From Mycobacterium decipiens (GTDB lineage Bacteria; Actinomycetota; Actinomycetes; Mycobacteriales; Mycobacteriaceae), in contig NZ_OY970459.1 of the NCBI RefSeq assembly GCF_963853665.1, positions 1,984,001 to 2,048,000 of the forward strand: a stretch of 64,000 nucleotides of DNA. The letters run 5' to 3'. This document shows, in pieces, positions 38,487 to 48,062 of the stretch. A program made the position numbers and the translations under genes. Positions within the stretch are counted from its first letter, which is position 1; every line of letters begins with the position of its first letter. Under the pieces are notes generated by a model. It searched no databases and was not told the origin of the DNA. It saw only the letters and a list, made by a program, of their open reading frames with translations.

Positions 38487-39563
38487 ATGGGCGTCATGAG
38501 CACTTCGCTGCTGGCCAGGACGGCCTACGGTAGCCTCGCGACCGTCCAACGGTTGCTCGCCGTGTTGTGGCCGATCACCCAGACATCGCTCGCCGCCGGT
38601 CTCGCGTGGTACCTCACCCACGACGTGCTCGACCATCCACAGCCCTTCTTCGCGCCGATTTCGGCTGTCGTGTGCATGTCGGCGACCAACGTGCTGCGCG
38701 CGCGACGCGCCGCACAAATGATCGTCGGGGTGGCGCTGGGGATCGTGCTGGGCGCCGGTGTGCACGGCCTGCTCGGTTCCGGACCGATCGCCATGGGTGT
38801 GGCGGTGTTCATTGCGCTCTCGGTTGCGGTGCTGTGCGCCCGCGGTTTCATCGCCCAGAGCTTGATGTTCATCAACCAGACCGCCGTCTCCGCGGTGCTG
38901 GTCTTGGTCTTCGCGTCCACCGGCGGGGTGGTCGCCGAACGCCTCTTCGACGCGTTGATCGGTGGCGGTCTGGCGCTGGTGTTCAGCATTCTGCTCTTCC
39001 CTGCCGACCCGGTGGTGATGATCTGCAGCGCGCGTGCCGACGTGTTGGCCGCCGTGCACGACACCCTCTCCGAGCTGGCAAACCTGGTAACCGATCCCCG
39101 CAATACCCCTCCCGACTGGCCGATGGCGGTCGTTGACCGACTGCATCAGCACCTCGGCGGGCTCATCGAGGTTCGCGCCAGCGCTGCCCTGGTGGCGCGG
39201 CGGGCACCCCGCCGATGGGGGGTGCGGGGCATCATCGGCGACATCGATCAGCAGGCCGCGTACTTGGGCCTGCTGGTCAGCTCCGTGTTGCATCTGGCCC
39301 GCACCATTACCGGGCCCGGTAGCGACGAGCCCCCAGAGGCCGTGCACGCCGCGCTCGCCGACCTGGCGGCGGGAACCGGCCTCGCCGACGCGGATCCCGC
39401 GGCAGCGACCGCACACACCGCCGCCGCCCGCCGCAGCGGGTCCGCGCTTCAGGCCGCCGCCCGCGACCGGGACGAGGTGGTGCGCGCCGACGTCGTCCAA
39501 GCGTGCGTGGACGACCTTCAGCGGGTAATCGAACGTCGCGGCCCGTCGGGCAAATCAGGGTGA
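38487..39563 (+). CDS. FUSC-like membrane protein
   Basis: 358 residues. Six helices fill roughly residues 25-175 with the motif FFAPISAVVCMSATNVLRARRAAQ, which resembles the FUSC/aromatic-acid exporter family. After this comes a soluble helical half (about 180-358), partly coiled and rich in Ala and Asp. The ATG at 38487 has no strong ribosome site; an ATG nine bases later is also possible. It may export small organic acids, but this is only a family hint. The stop overlaps that of the next, convergent gene by 9 bases. Ortholog of Rv2571c. Confidence 0.85.
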   Translation: MGVMSTSLLARTAYGSLATVQRLLAVLWPITQTSLAAGLAWYLTHDVLDHPQPFFAPISAVVCMSATNVLRARRAAQMIVGVALGIVLGAGVHGLLGSGPIAMGVAVFIALSVAVLCARGFIAQSLMFINQTAVSAVLVLVFASTGGVVAERLFDALIGGGLALVFSILLFPADPVVMICSARADVLAAVHDTLSELANLVTDPRNTPPDWPMAVVDRLHQHLGGLIEVRASAALVARRAPRRWGVRGIIGDIDQQAAYLGLLVSSVLHLARTITGPGSDEPPEAVHAALADLAAGTGLADADPAAATAHTAAARRSGSALQAAARDRDEVVRADVVQACVDDLQRVIERRGPSGKSG

Positions 39564-39944
39564 ATTGGCCAGAAACTCCTGGACCAGCCGCTTCGGCGCC
39601 TGCGTCAGCCAGGCCTCGGTGACCAACTCCTCGAGGTCGCGGACCTCGATCTCGGCCAGCCTGACCAGCACCGCCGGATAGCCGTCGAAATGCGGGGTGG
39701 TGAAGTACACGTCCGGCTCCTCGGCGATCAACGCGAACTTGACCCCCTCGTCGGACACCCGCACGCCGAGGATGTCGCCGGACGGCGGCTCCGATCCCGC
39801 CCTAGCCAGAGCTTGGCGGTCGGACTTGCGCAGCGGCCGCTCCCACGCCATCAGCTTCTTGCCGACCCGCCAGTCGTGCGGTGTCCGCTGCGTGATGAGC
39901 GGCAGCCCATCCACGATGCGAGCGACGTCGTTCCAGGTGGCCAC
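39555..39944 (-). CDS. MmcQ/YjbR-like protein
   Basis: 129 residues matching the MmcQ/YjbR double-wing fold: MATWNDVARIVDGLP, WRVGKKLMAWERPLRKSD, FALIAEEPDVYFTTPHFDGYPAVLVRLAEI. Family members bind DNA or small ligands but are mostly uncharacterised. There is no export signal. It is divergent from the transglutaminase gene. Ortholog of Rv2570. Confidence 0.87.
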   Translation of the reverse strand: MATWNDVARIVDGLPLITQRTPHDWRVGKKLMAWERPLRKSDRQALARAGSEPPSGDILGVRVSDEGVKFALIAEEPDVYFTTPHFDGYPAVLVRLAEIEVRDLEELVTEAWLTQAPKRLVQEFLANSP

Positions 39945-39963
39945 GCTTTAATTGTGCTCCGGC

Positions 39964-39969
39964 TATGGT
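39964..39969 (+). promoter_or_regulatory. Candidate -10 box for the transglutaminase gene
   Basis: TATGGT (TANNNT), with a start expected near 39976. The leader would carry all three SD-TTG units that follow. Confidence 0.35.
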
Positions 39970-40015
39970 GCGCTTGGTGCCACATTGGTGGACGATCGAG
40001 GCGGATGTCGAGGCA

Positions 40016-40069
40016 GGAGGGTAGCTAGTTGTCAGAAGGTAGCTCGTTGTCAGGAGGTGGGCCGTTGCC
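40016..40069 (+). repeat. Three 18-bp tandem units, each a ribosome site plus TTG
   Basis: Units at 40016-40033, 40034-40051 and 40052-40069. The first two differ at only 3-4 of 18 bases; the third is more diverged. Each has a Shine-Dalgarno core (GGAGG, AGAAGG, AGGAGG) and a TTG 7 or so bases later, at 40029, 40047 and 40065. All three TTGs share one frame. Confidence 0.85.
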
Positions 40070-40985
40070 ATCCCCGGACACTCACCGCTATCGAGTAACG
40101 CATCGCACCGAATACCGCTACTCCGACGTGGTGACCAGCTCCTACGGCCGCGGGTTTCTCACGCCGCGGAATTCACTGCGGCAGCGTTGCGTCGCGCACC
40201 GGCTGATCATCGACCCGGCCCCCTCCGACCGGTCCACCAGTCGCGACGGATACGGCAACATCAGCTCGTATTTCCATGTCACCGAGCCGCACCACACCCT
40301 GACGATTACCAGCGACTCCATCGTCGACGTGTCCCTGCAGGTGCCCGGGCTCTACACCAGCGGGCCGGCGCTGGGACCGTGGGAGGCCGCCCGGCCGGCC
40401 GGTCTGACCGGATCGCTTGCCGCCGAGTTCACCCTGGACTTGAACCCGCCGGAGATCACCGATGAAGTGCGCGAGTACGCGGCCCCTAGCTTCGTGCCCG
40501 AACGCCCATTGGTCGAGGTGCTGCGCGATCTCGCGTCGCGGATCTACACCGACTTCACCTACCGCTCGGGGTCTACGACGATTTCCACCGGAGTGAACGA
40601 GGTTCTGCTGGCCCGGGAAGGGGTCTGCCAGGACTTCGCCAGGCTGGCGATCGCCTGTCTGCGCGCCAACGGGTTGGCCGCCTGCTACGTGTCCGGATAT
40701 CTGGTCACCGACCCGCCGCCGGGAAAGGATCGGATGATCGGTATCGACGCGACGCACGCCTGGGCCTCGGTGTGGACTCCGCAGCCGCCCGGTCAATTCG
40801 AGTGGCTGGGGCTTGATCCCACGAATGACCAGATGGTCGATCAGCGCTACATCGTCGTGGGACGCGGCCGCGACTACGCGGACGTGCCGCCGCTCCGCGG
40901 CATCATTTACACCAACTCCGAGAACAGCGTGATCGACGTTTCCGTGGATGTCGTGCCGTTCGAAGGGGACGCGCTGTATGCGTGA
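40029..40985 (+). CDS. Transglutaminase-like cysteine peptidase
   Basis: Up to 318 residues. An N-terminal Bact_transglu_N domain (HRTEYRYSDVVTSSYGRG) is followed by a transglutaminase core with the triad C200 in EGVCQDFARL, H243 in ATHAWASVW and D263 in WLGLDPTND. No signal peptide, so it is cytoplasmic. Three in-frame TTG codons, each with its own ribosome site, offer starts at 40029, 40047 and 40065; the last has the best site (AGGAGG). The stop overlaps the next gene by 8 bases. It belongs to a conserved neighbourhood with a permuted ATP-grasp and alpha-E protein. Ortholog of Rv2569c. Confidence 0.92.
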   Translation: MSEGSSLSGGGPLPSPDTHRYRVTHRTEYRYSDVVTSSYGRGFLTPRNSLRQRCVAHRLIIDPAPSDRSTSRDGYGNISSYFHVTEPHHTLTITSDSIVDVSLQVPGLYTSGPALGPWEAARPAGLTGSLAAEFTLDLNPPEITDEVREYAAPSFVPERPLVEVLRDLASRIYTDFTYRSGSTTISTGVNEVLLAREGVCQDFARLAIACLRANGLAACYVSGYLVTDPPPGKDRMIGIDATHAWASVWTPQPPGQFEWLGLDPTNDQMVDQRYIVVGRGRDYADVPPLRGIIYTNSENSVIDVSVDVVPFEGDALYA

Positions 40986-42003
40986 CTTCCACTGTCCCAA
41001 CTGCGGCCAGCGCCTGACGTTCGAGAACTCCACCTGCCTTTCGTGCGGCAGCGCGTTGGGGTTTTCGCTCGCCCAGATGGCGCTGCTGGTGATCGCCGAC
41101 GACGCCGACTTTCAACTCTGCGCCAATCTCCACCTCGCCGAATGCAACTGGCTGGTGCCCAGTGATCGGCCCCGCGGACTCTGCGGGTCGTGTGTGCTGA
41201 CCGCCGAACGGCCCAGCGATACCAACACCTCCGGGTTGGCGGAGTTCGCCCTAGCCGAAGGCGCCAAGCGACGGCTGATCGCCGAGCTGTACGAGCTGAA
41301 GCTGCCGATCGTCGGACGTGACCAGGATCCCGAGTACGGGTTGGCATTCCGGCTGCTATCGAGTGCGCACGAGAATGTGGTCACCGGGCACGAGAACGGC
41401 GTCATCACACTGGATCTCGCCGAAGGCGACGACGTCCACCGGGAGCAGCTGCGGGTTGAGATGGACGAGCCGTACCGCACCCTGCTCGGGCATTTCCGGC
41501 ACGAGGTCGGGCACTACTACTACTACCGGTTGATCGGCCGGTCCAGCGACTACCAGTCGCGGTTCAACGAGCTATTCGGCGATCCCGACGCCGACTACTC
41601 CGAGGCGCTGGATCGGCACTACCGCGATGGCCCGCCGGAAGGTTGGCAGGAAAGCTTCGTGTCGTCGTACGCGACGATGCATGCCGCCGAGGATTGGGCC
41701 GAGACGTTCGCTCACTACCTGCACATCCGCGACACCCTGGACACCGCGGCCTGGTGCGGTCTGGCACCGGCGTCGGCAACCTTCGACCGGCGGTCGCTGG
41801 GCCCCAGCGCGTTTCCCACCATCATCGAGACGTGGCTGCCGCTGTCGTGGTCGCTGAACATGGTCAACCGTTCGATGGGCCACGACGACCTGTATCCCTT
41901 CGTGCTGCCGACCGCGGTCCTGGAGAAGATGCAATTCATCCACACCGTTATCGACGAGGTGACCGCGGATTCGACCCAGCCCGCCGCCGTCGACACGGTC
42001 TAG
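40978..42003 (+). CDS. Putative zinc-binding metallopeptidase with zinc ribbon
   Basis: 341 residues. An N-terminal zinc ribbon uses C6, C9, C20 and C23 (CPNCG and CLSCG). A second cysteine pair lies in LCGSC (about 69-72). The peptidase motif H175-E176-V-G-H179 in HFRHEVGHYYYYRL is followed by SYATMHAAEDWAETFAHYLHIRD, a likely third ligand. The family (DUF2248 / putative zinc peptidase) is found next to transglutaminase and ATP-grasp genes in many bacteria. The start overlaps the transglutaminase by 8 bases. It is convergent with the next gene, overlapping stops by 4 bases. Ortholog of Rv2568c. Confidence 0.92.
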   Translation: MRDFHCPNCGQRLTFENSTCLSCGSALGFSLAQMALLVIADDADFQLCANLHLAECNWLVPSDRPRGLCGSCVLTAERPSDTNTSGLAEFALAEGAKRRLIAELYELKLPIVGRDQDPEYGLAFRLLSSAHENVVTGHENGVITLDLAEGDDVHREQLRVEMDEPYRTLLGHFRHEVGHYYYYRLIGRSSDYQSRFNELFGDPDADYSEALDRHYRDGPPEGWQESFVSSYATMHAAEDWAETFAHYLHIRDTLDTAAWCGLAPASATFDRRSLGPSAFPTIIETWLPLSWSLNMVNRSMGHDDLYPFVLPTAVLEKMQFIHTVIDEVTADSTQPAAVDTV

Positions 42004-44642
42004 GCGGGCATCACCCGCCGTTCGTCGGGCCCCCATAGTGGCTGCATGCCGCCGGGCAACGCCAACTGGGTGGTGGTGAGGACCTCGGCCACCTCGCGTA
42101 GCGCGACGTGTATCCCCGTCAACAGGTCCGCCAACTCGGCACGGACCCGGTCGGCGGAGACCCCTTCCAGCTCTTCTGGGTGCGAGCGGCGCAGCTGGGT
42201 GTTCATCTCGTCCACCATCCGCTCCGGACGAGACGACCCCGACGAGCCGGGCAGGTCTCTCAGGTCGGCGCGCAGCCGTTCCAGCTGGTAAACCAACGAC
42301 CGCGGATTCTGGGCGTCAAACAACATCAGCTCGGTCACGGCGGCAACACTGAATTTGCCCGCGGTGCGGCGTCGGTAGATAACCGACGATTCGCACGCCA
42401 CCACGGTTGCCTCGATGATGGCCTGCTCGGCGGCGGGGTTACGCACGGCGGTGAGCGTGGCCTGCAGCAACGCGGTCAGCCACAGACCGCGTTCGATGCG
42501 CTTGCCGATGTCCATCATCGTCCAGCCCACGTCGTGCACCATCGACTCGCTGGCCACTCCGGACAGCGTCAGCATGCCGGCTAACGTCTGCGCCTGGGCA
42601 TCGGCGAGCACGGCGTCCGCCTCTGCCAGCGACTGCGGCGGGTCAGACCTGTGTGCCACTGCGCGCTCCACGTTGGCCAGCACCATCCAGGTGTCGCTGG
42701 ACAGCTGGTCGCGCACCGCCCTGGCGGCCAGCGCCAGCCCCTCCACCGACTGAACCAGAGAACCCGGCCGGTTCGAATCCACGGTCAACGACCACAGCGT
42801 CGACGGGGCGACGGCGATCATCTCGGCCCGGTCGGTTCCCGCCACGGTGGCGTTGCCGGTGATCCGGCTCAGCGCGGCCATCAGCACCGGCACGCACTCG
42901 CTTTCTTCGGTGTCCTGCTGGTGCCGGTAGACGTGGTAGCGCTCGCGGGTCACGATCAGCAGCCGGGCCATGTTCTCCGCGCGTTCACCGTAGCGGCCCA
43001 TCCAGAACAGGTCGGACAGCACGCGCGGTGAGCTGACCGCCCAGGTGCCCGCTCCCGTTTTCGCCGGCGGCACCAACACCGGCAAAGTTATCGCCTCGGC
43101 ATGCGCACGCTCCATCGGGCGCACCCAGACATCTTTTGCTGCAACGGTTTTCAGCGTATGCGCGGCGGGCCCGGGCGCCAGTACGTAGCCGAGGCCGCCG
43201 ATCATCGGCGCGTAGCCGCTGCGTTGCGCGACCGTGAACAACCGCATGCCGACCCCGGCGGACGACAACACTCCGGCATGATCGGTCGGCGCCGACGAGA
43301 ACTGCGGCAGCTCCTGACCCACCCACTGCCACGGCATCGTCTCGATGCGCATGGCCAGTTCCGCCAGTTGTACAGACGAAAGTGTCGGTCCGACAAGGGT
43401 TTCCCCGCCGACAACGGGCTTTATCAACAGTGACGAGAGATTCGCGAGCAAGTGTGAGCGTTCGCTGCCGATGCCGCCCCAGTAGACCGGCGCGCTGTGT
43501 AGCAGCGGGGCTTCGTCGAGCAGGCGCTCGGATAGCTCGGGCAGGAAGCGCAACAGCCCCGGGTTCTCCAGGATGCCGCTGCCCAGCGTGTTGACGACGG
43601 TCACCGTTCCGCGGTGCTGTGCTTCCACCAAACCGACCACGCCGAGCCTGGAATCGGCGCGTAGATCCAGTGGGTCCGCGTAGTGCGCATCGACGCGGCG
43701 AAGAACGACGTCAACGCGTTTCAGCGTGCCCAGTGAGCGCATCCACAGCTTGCCGTCGCGCACCACCAGATCCGCGCTTTCCACCAGCGGGAAACCCAGC
43801 AGCGTCGCGAGGTACGCCTGGTCGAACGCGGTTTCCGAATAGATGCCCGGGCTGAGCACCACCACCACCGGGTCTTGGGCGACGTCGGGTGCCGCGTCAA
43901 TCAGTGCCAGCCGGAGCGCCTGCGCGAACGGTGTAGTGGGTCGCGGCGCGATCTCCTCGTACAGATCGGGAACGGCGTGCGCGACGACACGTCGGTCGGC
44001 CATCGCATAGCCGGCACCCGAGGGCGCCTGCGTCCAGTCGCCGTTGACCTGAAAGGTGCCGTCGGACAGCCGGCTGACGTCACAGGCGTGCATGAAAAGC
44101 TTGTGCCGCCCGGGCATCTCGATTCCGTTCGCGGCACGCACGTAACCGGGATGGGCGAACAGCATTTCCGGCGGCAGGACGCCCTCGGTGAGCATGCTTC
44201 GGGGCCCGTACAGGTCCGCGAGGACGGCATCGAGCAGACGCGACCGCTGCACCAGGCCGGCCTCGAGCACCTCCCAATCGGCCGCGGAAACCACGAGCGG
44301 CAACGGGTCCAGCCGCCACGGCCCGGGCTCGAGACCGTGGCCGCCGGCCGGCGTGTCCCGGTGCGAATCGACCGCGGTGTAGGTGATGCCGTCGTGATCG
44401 ATCAGGCTGTGCACTACCGAGCGCAGCCGGTCCAGCCCGGCCCTGCCCCGCTCGGCCACCGCGTCGGCCAGCTCGATCCAGGCCTCCCGCACGTTGCCGT
44501 CTTCGTCGACGAATTCGTCATAGCCGATGCCCGGACCATCACGCAGGTCGAACAACGCTTCCTGAGCCCGCGCGGTGCGATAGCCGGCGAGCAGGCGGTC
44601 GACGTCGTAGCGACCGGTAGCGGCAGAAGCTGAGGGTGCCAT
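42000..44642 (-). CDS. Circularly permuted ATP-grasp fused to alpha-E domain
   Basis: 880 residues. The N-terminal two-thirds (about 1-530) is a circularly permuted ATP-grasp (DUF404/407 type) with PGIGYDEFVDEDGNVREAW, YEEIAPRPTTPFAQAL and PVVVVLSPGIYSETAFDQAYLA. The last third (about 560-880) is an alpha-E helical domain (DUF403) with DLFWMGRYGERAENMARLLIVTRERY. Such enzymes are predicted to form peptide or amide bonds. The start is the ATG at 44640-44642, overlapping the previous stop as TAATG; upstream in-frame residues look like shadow sequence. Ortholog of Rv2567. Confidence 0.93.
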   Translation of the reverse strand: MAPSASAATGRYDVDRLLAGYRTARAQEALFDLRDGPGIGYDEFVDEDGNVREAWIELADAVAERGRAGLDRLRSVVHSLIDHDGITYTAVDSHRDTPAGGHGLEPGPWRLDPLPLVVSAADWEVLEAGLVQRSRLLDAVLADLYGPRSMLTEGVLPPEMLFAHPGYVRAANGIEMPGRHKLFMHACDVSRLSDGTFQVNGDWTQAPSGAGYAMADRRVVAHAVPDLYEEIAPRPTTPFAQALRLALIDAAPDVAQDPVVVVLSPGIYSETAFDQAYLATLLGFPLVESADLVVRDGKLWMRSLGTLKRVDVVLRRVDAHYADPLDLRADSRLGVVGLVEAQHRGTVTVVNTLGSGILENPGLLRFLPELSERLLDEAPLLHSAPVYWGGIGSERSHLLANLSSLLIKPVVGGETLVGPTLSSVQLAELAMRIETMPWQWVGQELPQFSSAPTDHAGVLSSAGVGMRLFTVAQRSGYAPMIGGLGYVLAPGPAAHTLKTVAAKDVWVRPMERAHAEAITLPVLVPPAKTGAGTWAVSSPRVLSDLFWMGRYGERAENMARLLIVTRERYHVYRHQQDTEESECVPVLMAALSRITGNATVAGTDRAEMIAVAPSTLWSLTVDSNRPGSLVQSVEGLALAARAVRDQLSSDTWMVLANVERAVAHRSDPPQSLAEADAVLADAQAQTLAGMLTLSGVASESMVHDVGWTMMDIGKRIERGLWLTALLQATLTAVRNPAAEQAIIEATVVACESSVIYRRRTAGKFSVAAVTELMLFDAQNPRSLVYQLERLRADLRDLPGSSGSSRPERMVDEMNTQLRRSHPEELEGVSADRVRAELADLLTGIHVALREVAEVLTTTQLALPGGMQPLWGPDERRVMPA

Positions 44643-47600
44643 TACTGCTGAACGGTACGCACGCGTCGTAGGTCCAGGATGCCCGGCGCGCCGATATCGG
44701 TGAGTATCCTGGCCTGTTTCTCCCGCATGTCGGACAGGTCTAGCTTGCCCGGGGTGAAACCGGTCGCCTCGAAGCGTCGAGCGCGGCGCGCCTCCGCCTC
44801 CACCGCGTTGACCGGTGGCTCGTCGTAGGCGCGTCCACCGGGATGGGCGACATGGTAGGTGCAGCCGCCGCACGACGTACCGGTGGCCACGTCGATGAGC
44901 TCGAACCGCAGCGGGCTGTCGACCGTGATGGTCGGGTGTAGCGCGCTGGGCGGCTGCCACGCCTTGAACCGCACACCACCCACGTGGATGTCGGGGTTGT
45001 CGGTGGCCAGCAACGGCATCGGGTAGCCGTTGCAGGTCACCACGTAGCGGTGGCGGTCGGCACCGATGATGCGGACCTGGATGCGCTCGACCGACGAGTC
45101 GACATAGCGGGCGGTGCCCGTCCCGGTGGCCTCCTCACCAAGGGTGTTCCATGGCTCGATGGCCCCGCGCAGCTCGATCTCCACGCCGTCGAAGACGGCG
45201 GTGCCGATGCGCGGGAAGCGGAATTCGGTGAAGGGGTCCAGCCAGCTGGTCTCGAAGGCGATGCCGTGCGCGCGCAGGTCGGCGGCGACGTCGGCAATGT
45301 CATGGATCAAGAAGTGCGGCAATAGGTATCGGCCGTGCAGGTTGGCGCCGTGGCGGATCAGCGGGGCGCGCAGCGGTTGGTCCCAGAACCACGCCACCAG
45401 CGAGCGCACCAGCAGCGACTGCACCATCGCCATGTGCAGGTGCGGCGGCATCTCGAAGCCGCGCAGTTCCAGCAGGCCGAGTCTGCCCCGGGCGCTGTCG
45501 GGGCTGTAGAGCTTGTCGATGCAGAATTCGGCGCGATGGGTATTGCCGGTGATGTCGGTGAGCAGGTGCCGCAGCGCACGGTCGGTCACCCACGGTTGCG
45601 GCCGGCCGCCCCCGGCAGCCGGAGACAGCCGGAGGATCTCGGCAAACGCGATCTCGAGTTCGTACAGCGCCTCGGCGCGGCCCTCGTCCACCCTGGGTGC
45701 CTGTGATGTGGTGCCGATGAATCGCCCGGCGAACAGGTAGGACAGCGCCGGGTGCCGCTGCCAGTAGGTCAGCAGCGAGACCAGCAGGTCGGGCCGGCGC
45801 AGCAGCGGTGAGTCCGCGGGTGTGACACCGCCGAGCGTGATGTGGTTGCCGCCACCGGTGCCGCCGTGACTGCCGTCGACATCGAACGCCTCTGTTGACA
45901 GCCGCGCCAACCGAGCCTGCTGATAGAGGGTTTCCAGCTGCTGCCGTTGTTCGGCGAATGAGGCGGTGGGCGCGATGTTGACCTCGATGACACCGGGGTC
46001 GGGGGTGATTGTCGTGGACTTCAGCCGCGGGTCCGGTGGCGGGCCGTAGCCCTCGATCACCACCGGGCAGTTGGCCTTCGTCGCCGCGGCTTCGACTCGG
46101 GCAATGAGGTCGATGAAGTGTTCGAGCGCCTCGGTGGGCGGCAAGAAGATATGCAACAGCCCATCCCGGACCTCGGCTACCAACGCGGTCGTCGGCGCCG
46201 TCTCGGGATCCTCCAGCACCGCGTCAATGTCGGCTGCGGGGTCGGGCTCCGCCGGCAATTCGCCTCGTTGCGTCACCGGGTCGGCGTCGAACGTTGCCCG
46301 GGGTGGGCGCCAGCTGATCGCATCCAGCGGCAGCCGCAGGCCCGCCGGCGAATCCCCTTCGCGTAGCACGATGCGACCCCGGCGCAGCCGCCAGTTCGCG
46401 CTGGCCCAGCCCAGGCCGTCGTCACGACGGTGCAGCGGCAGCACGAACGCCGCGGGGGAGGTGACGGACTCGTCGAGGCGCGCCAGCAGCGCGGCGCGGC
46501 CGGCAGCAGTGTCGGAGACCGTGTCGGGGGCGAGGTCGTCGTCGGATTCCACCGGGTCGCCGGAAGGCATTCGCACGGCGGCCGCCAGCCGGCTTAGCGG
46601 GTCGTCGTAGGCGGGTCGCACCTGCGCGAGCGGCAGTCCGAAACCGTCGGCTATGCCGGCGAGCACCCGGTGGGCGGCGTCGTTATCGACGGCCTGCGCG
46701 GCCGCACCCGTCCAGGGGTCGGCCAGCAACGCGTCGTTGGTCCAGAGTCCTCGCCCGTCGGTACGCCAGTACAGCGCAATCTGCCAGCGCGGCAACGGCT
46801 CTCCCGGATACCACCTGCCCTGCCCGCGGTGGATAAGTCCCTGCGGGGCCCACGCCGCCTTCAGCCGGGCGGCCAGATCCGACGCCCGTTGGCGCTTGTG
46901 CGGGCCGTCAGCCGCCGTCGTCCACTCTTCATCGACCTGGTTGTCCACCGACACGAACGTCGGCTCGCCTCCGACGGTCAGCCGGACGTCGGCGGCGGCC
47001 AGCCGCTCATCGACGTGCTGACCGACCGCACATATGGTCTTCCACGACTCGTCGGTGTAGGGCAACGTGACACGCGGGTCCTCGTGGACGCGGGTGACGG
47101 TGTTGGAGAACTCGAGCACGGTGGCGCAAACGTCGGTGCCGCCGCTGATGGGTGCCGCGCTCGCGGGGTGCGGCGTGGCCGCCAGCGGAATGTGGCCCTC
47201 GCCGGCCAACAGTCCCGACGTCGGGTCCAGCCCGATCCAGCCGGCACCGGGGATGTATGCCTCGGCCCACGCGTGCAGGTCGGTGAAGTCGGCGGCGGGG
47301 CCCGACGGCCCGTCCAGCGCCTCGATGTCGGATGCCAGCTGCACCAGGTAGCCGGACACAAACCGGGCGGCCAGCCCGAACTGACGCAGGATCGAAACGA
47401 GCAGCCACGCCGAATCCCGGCACGAGCCGACGCCGGTGCGCAAGGTGAAATCCGGCGTCTGGACGCCGGGCTCCATGCGCAAGCTGTAACCGACGTCGGC
47501 GTTGATCGCGCGGTTGAGTGCGACCAGGAAGTCGATGGTGCGGGTGCCATCGGGCACCGAGAAGTTGCGCACCCAGGCCTGGGTGAGCTCGCCGGGGCCA

Positions 47601-47992
47601 GAACCGTCGCCGTCTTCATCGACCGGCCGCAGGTACGGTTTGAGGTCATCGGCTAGCGCTTTGGGGTAGGCCATCCCGGCGCCGGGCCATGTCTCGGCCC
47701 AGTCCTCGATAAAGAAGTCGAATGGGTTGATCACCTTGAGGTCGGCGATGAGCCCGACGGTGATGGTCAGCTGGCGCGTGGGATTCGGAAAGACCAGCCG
47801 CGCAAGGAAGTTGCCCAGTGCGTCTTGTTGCCAGTTGATGAAGTGTTCGCCGGGCTCGATGCGCAGCGAATAGGCCTCGATGGGTGTGCGAGAGTGGGGC
47901 GCCGGGCGCAGCCGCACGATGTGCGGGTACACCTGGACTAGCCGGTCAAAGGTGTAGCTGGTGCGGTGCTCCAGCGCAACTTTGATGCTCAT
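44642..47992 (-). CDS. Large transglutaminase-like / DUF2126 protein
   Basis: 1116 residues. The N-terminus is Bact_transglu_N (LEHRTSYTFDRLVQVYPH), then a transglutaminase core with the cysteine in RTGVGSCRDSAWLL (about 187-200), His in TDLHAWAEAYIPG and Asp in WIGLDPTSG. The rest (about 330-1116) is DUF2126, with EGYGPPPDPR, DGSHGGTGGGNHITLGG and RYLLPHFLIHDIADV. It has no signal peptide. Coupled to the ATP-grasp/alpha-E gene by TAATG. The two are probably co-transcribed with the membrane protein gene 70 bases upstream. Ortholog of Rv2566 (1140 residues). Confidence 0.93.
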   Translation of the reverse strand: MSIKVALEHRTSYTFDRLVQVYPHIVRLRPAPHSRTPIEAYSLRIEPGEHFINWQQDALGNFLARLVFPNPTRQLTITVGLIADLKVINPFDFFIEDWAETWPGAGMAYPKALADDLKPYLRPVDEDGDGSGPGELTQAWVRNFSVPDGTRTIDFLVALNRAINADVGYSLRMEPGVQTPDFTLRTGVGSCRDSAWLLVSILRQFGLAARFVSGYLVQLASDIEALDGPSGPAADFTDLHAWAEAYIPGAGWIGLDPTSGLLAGEGHIPLAATPHPASAAPISGGTDVCATVLEFSNTVTRVHEDPRVTLPYTDESWKTICAVGQHVDERLAAADVRLTVGGEPTFVSVDNQVDEEWTTAADGPHKRQRASDLAARLKAAWAPQGLIHRGQGRWYPGEPLPRWQIALYWRTDGRGLWTNDALLADPWTGAAAQAVDNDAAHRVLAGIADGFGLPLAQVRPAYDDPLSRLAAAVRMPSGDPVESDDDLAPDTVSDTAAGRAALLARLDESVTSPAAFVLPLHRRDDGLGWASANWRLRRGRIVLREGDSPAGLRLPLDAISWRPPRATFDADPVTQRGELPAEPDPAADIDAVLEDPETAPTTALVAEVRDGLLHIFLPPTEALEHFIDLIARVEAAATKANCPVVIEGYGPPPDPRLKSTTITPDPGVIEVNIAPTASFAEQRQQLETLYQQARLARLSTEAFDVDGSHGGTGGGNHITLGGVTPADSPLLRRPDLLVSLLTYWQRHPALSYLFAGRFIGTTSQAPRVDEGRAEALYELEIAFAEILRLSPAAGGGRPQPWVTDRALRHLLTDITGNTHRAEFCIDKLYSPDSARGRLGLLELRGFEMPPHLHMAMVQSLLVRSLVAWFWDQPLRAPLIRHGANLHGRYLLPHFLIHDIADVAADLRAHGIAFETSWLDPFTEFRFPRIGTAVFDGVEIELRGAIEPWNTLGEEATGTGTARYVDSSVERIQVRIIGADRHRYVVTCNGYPMPLLATDNPDIHVGGVRFKAWQPPSALHPTITVDSPLRFELIDVATGTSCGGCTYHVAHPGGRAYDEPPVNAVEAEARRARRFEATGFTPGKLDLSDMREKQARILTDIGAPGILDLRRVRTVQQ

Positions 47993-48062
47993 AGCTGCTG
48001 ATCAGATCACACCACCCAGAACGCCGCAGCGCATGTGGCACCAACACGGAATCAGGTCGGGG

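Noticed and set aside
45000-45017. TTGTCGGTG motif inside the large transglutaminase gene
   Set aside because: No TANNNT at the required eight-base distance, and it lies within coding sequence.
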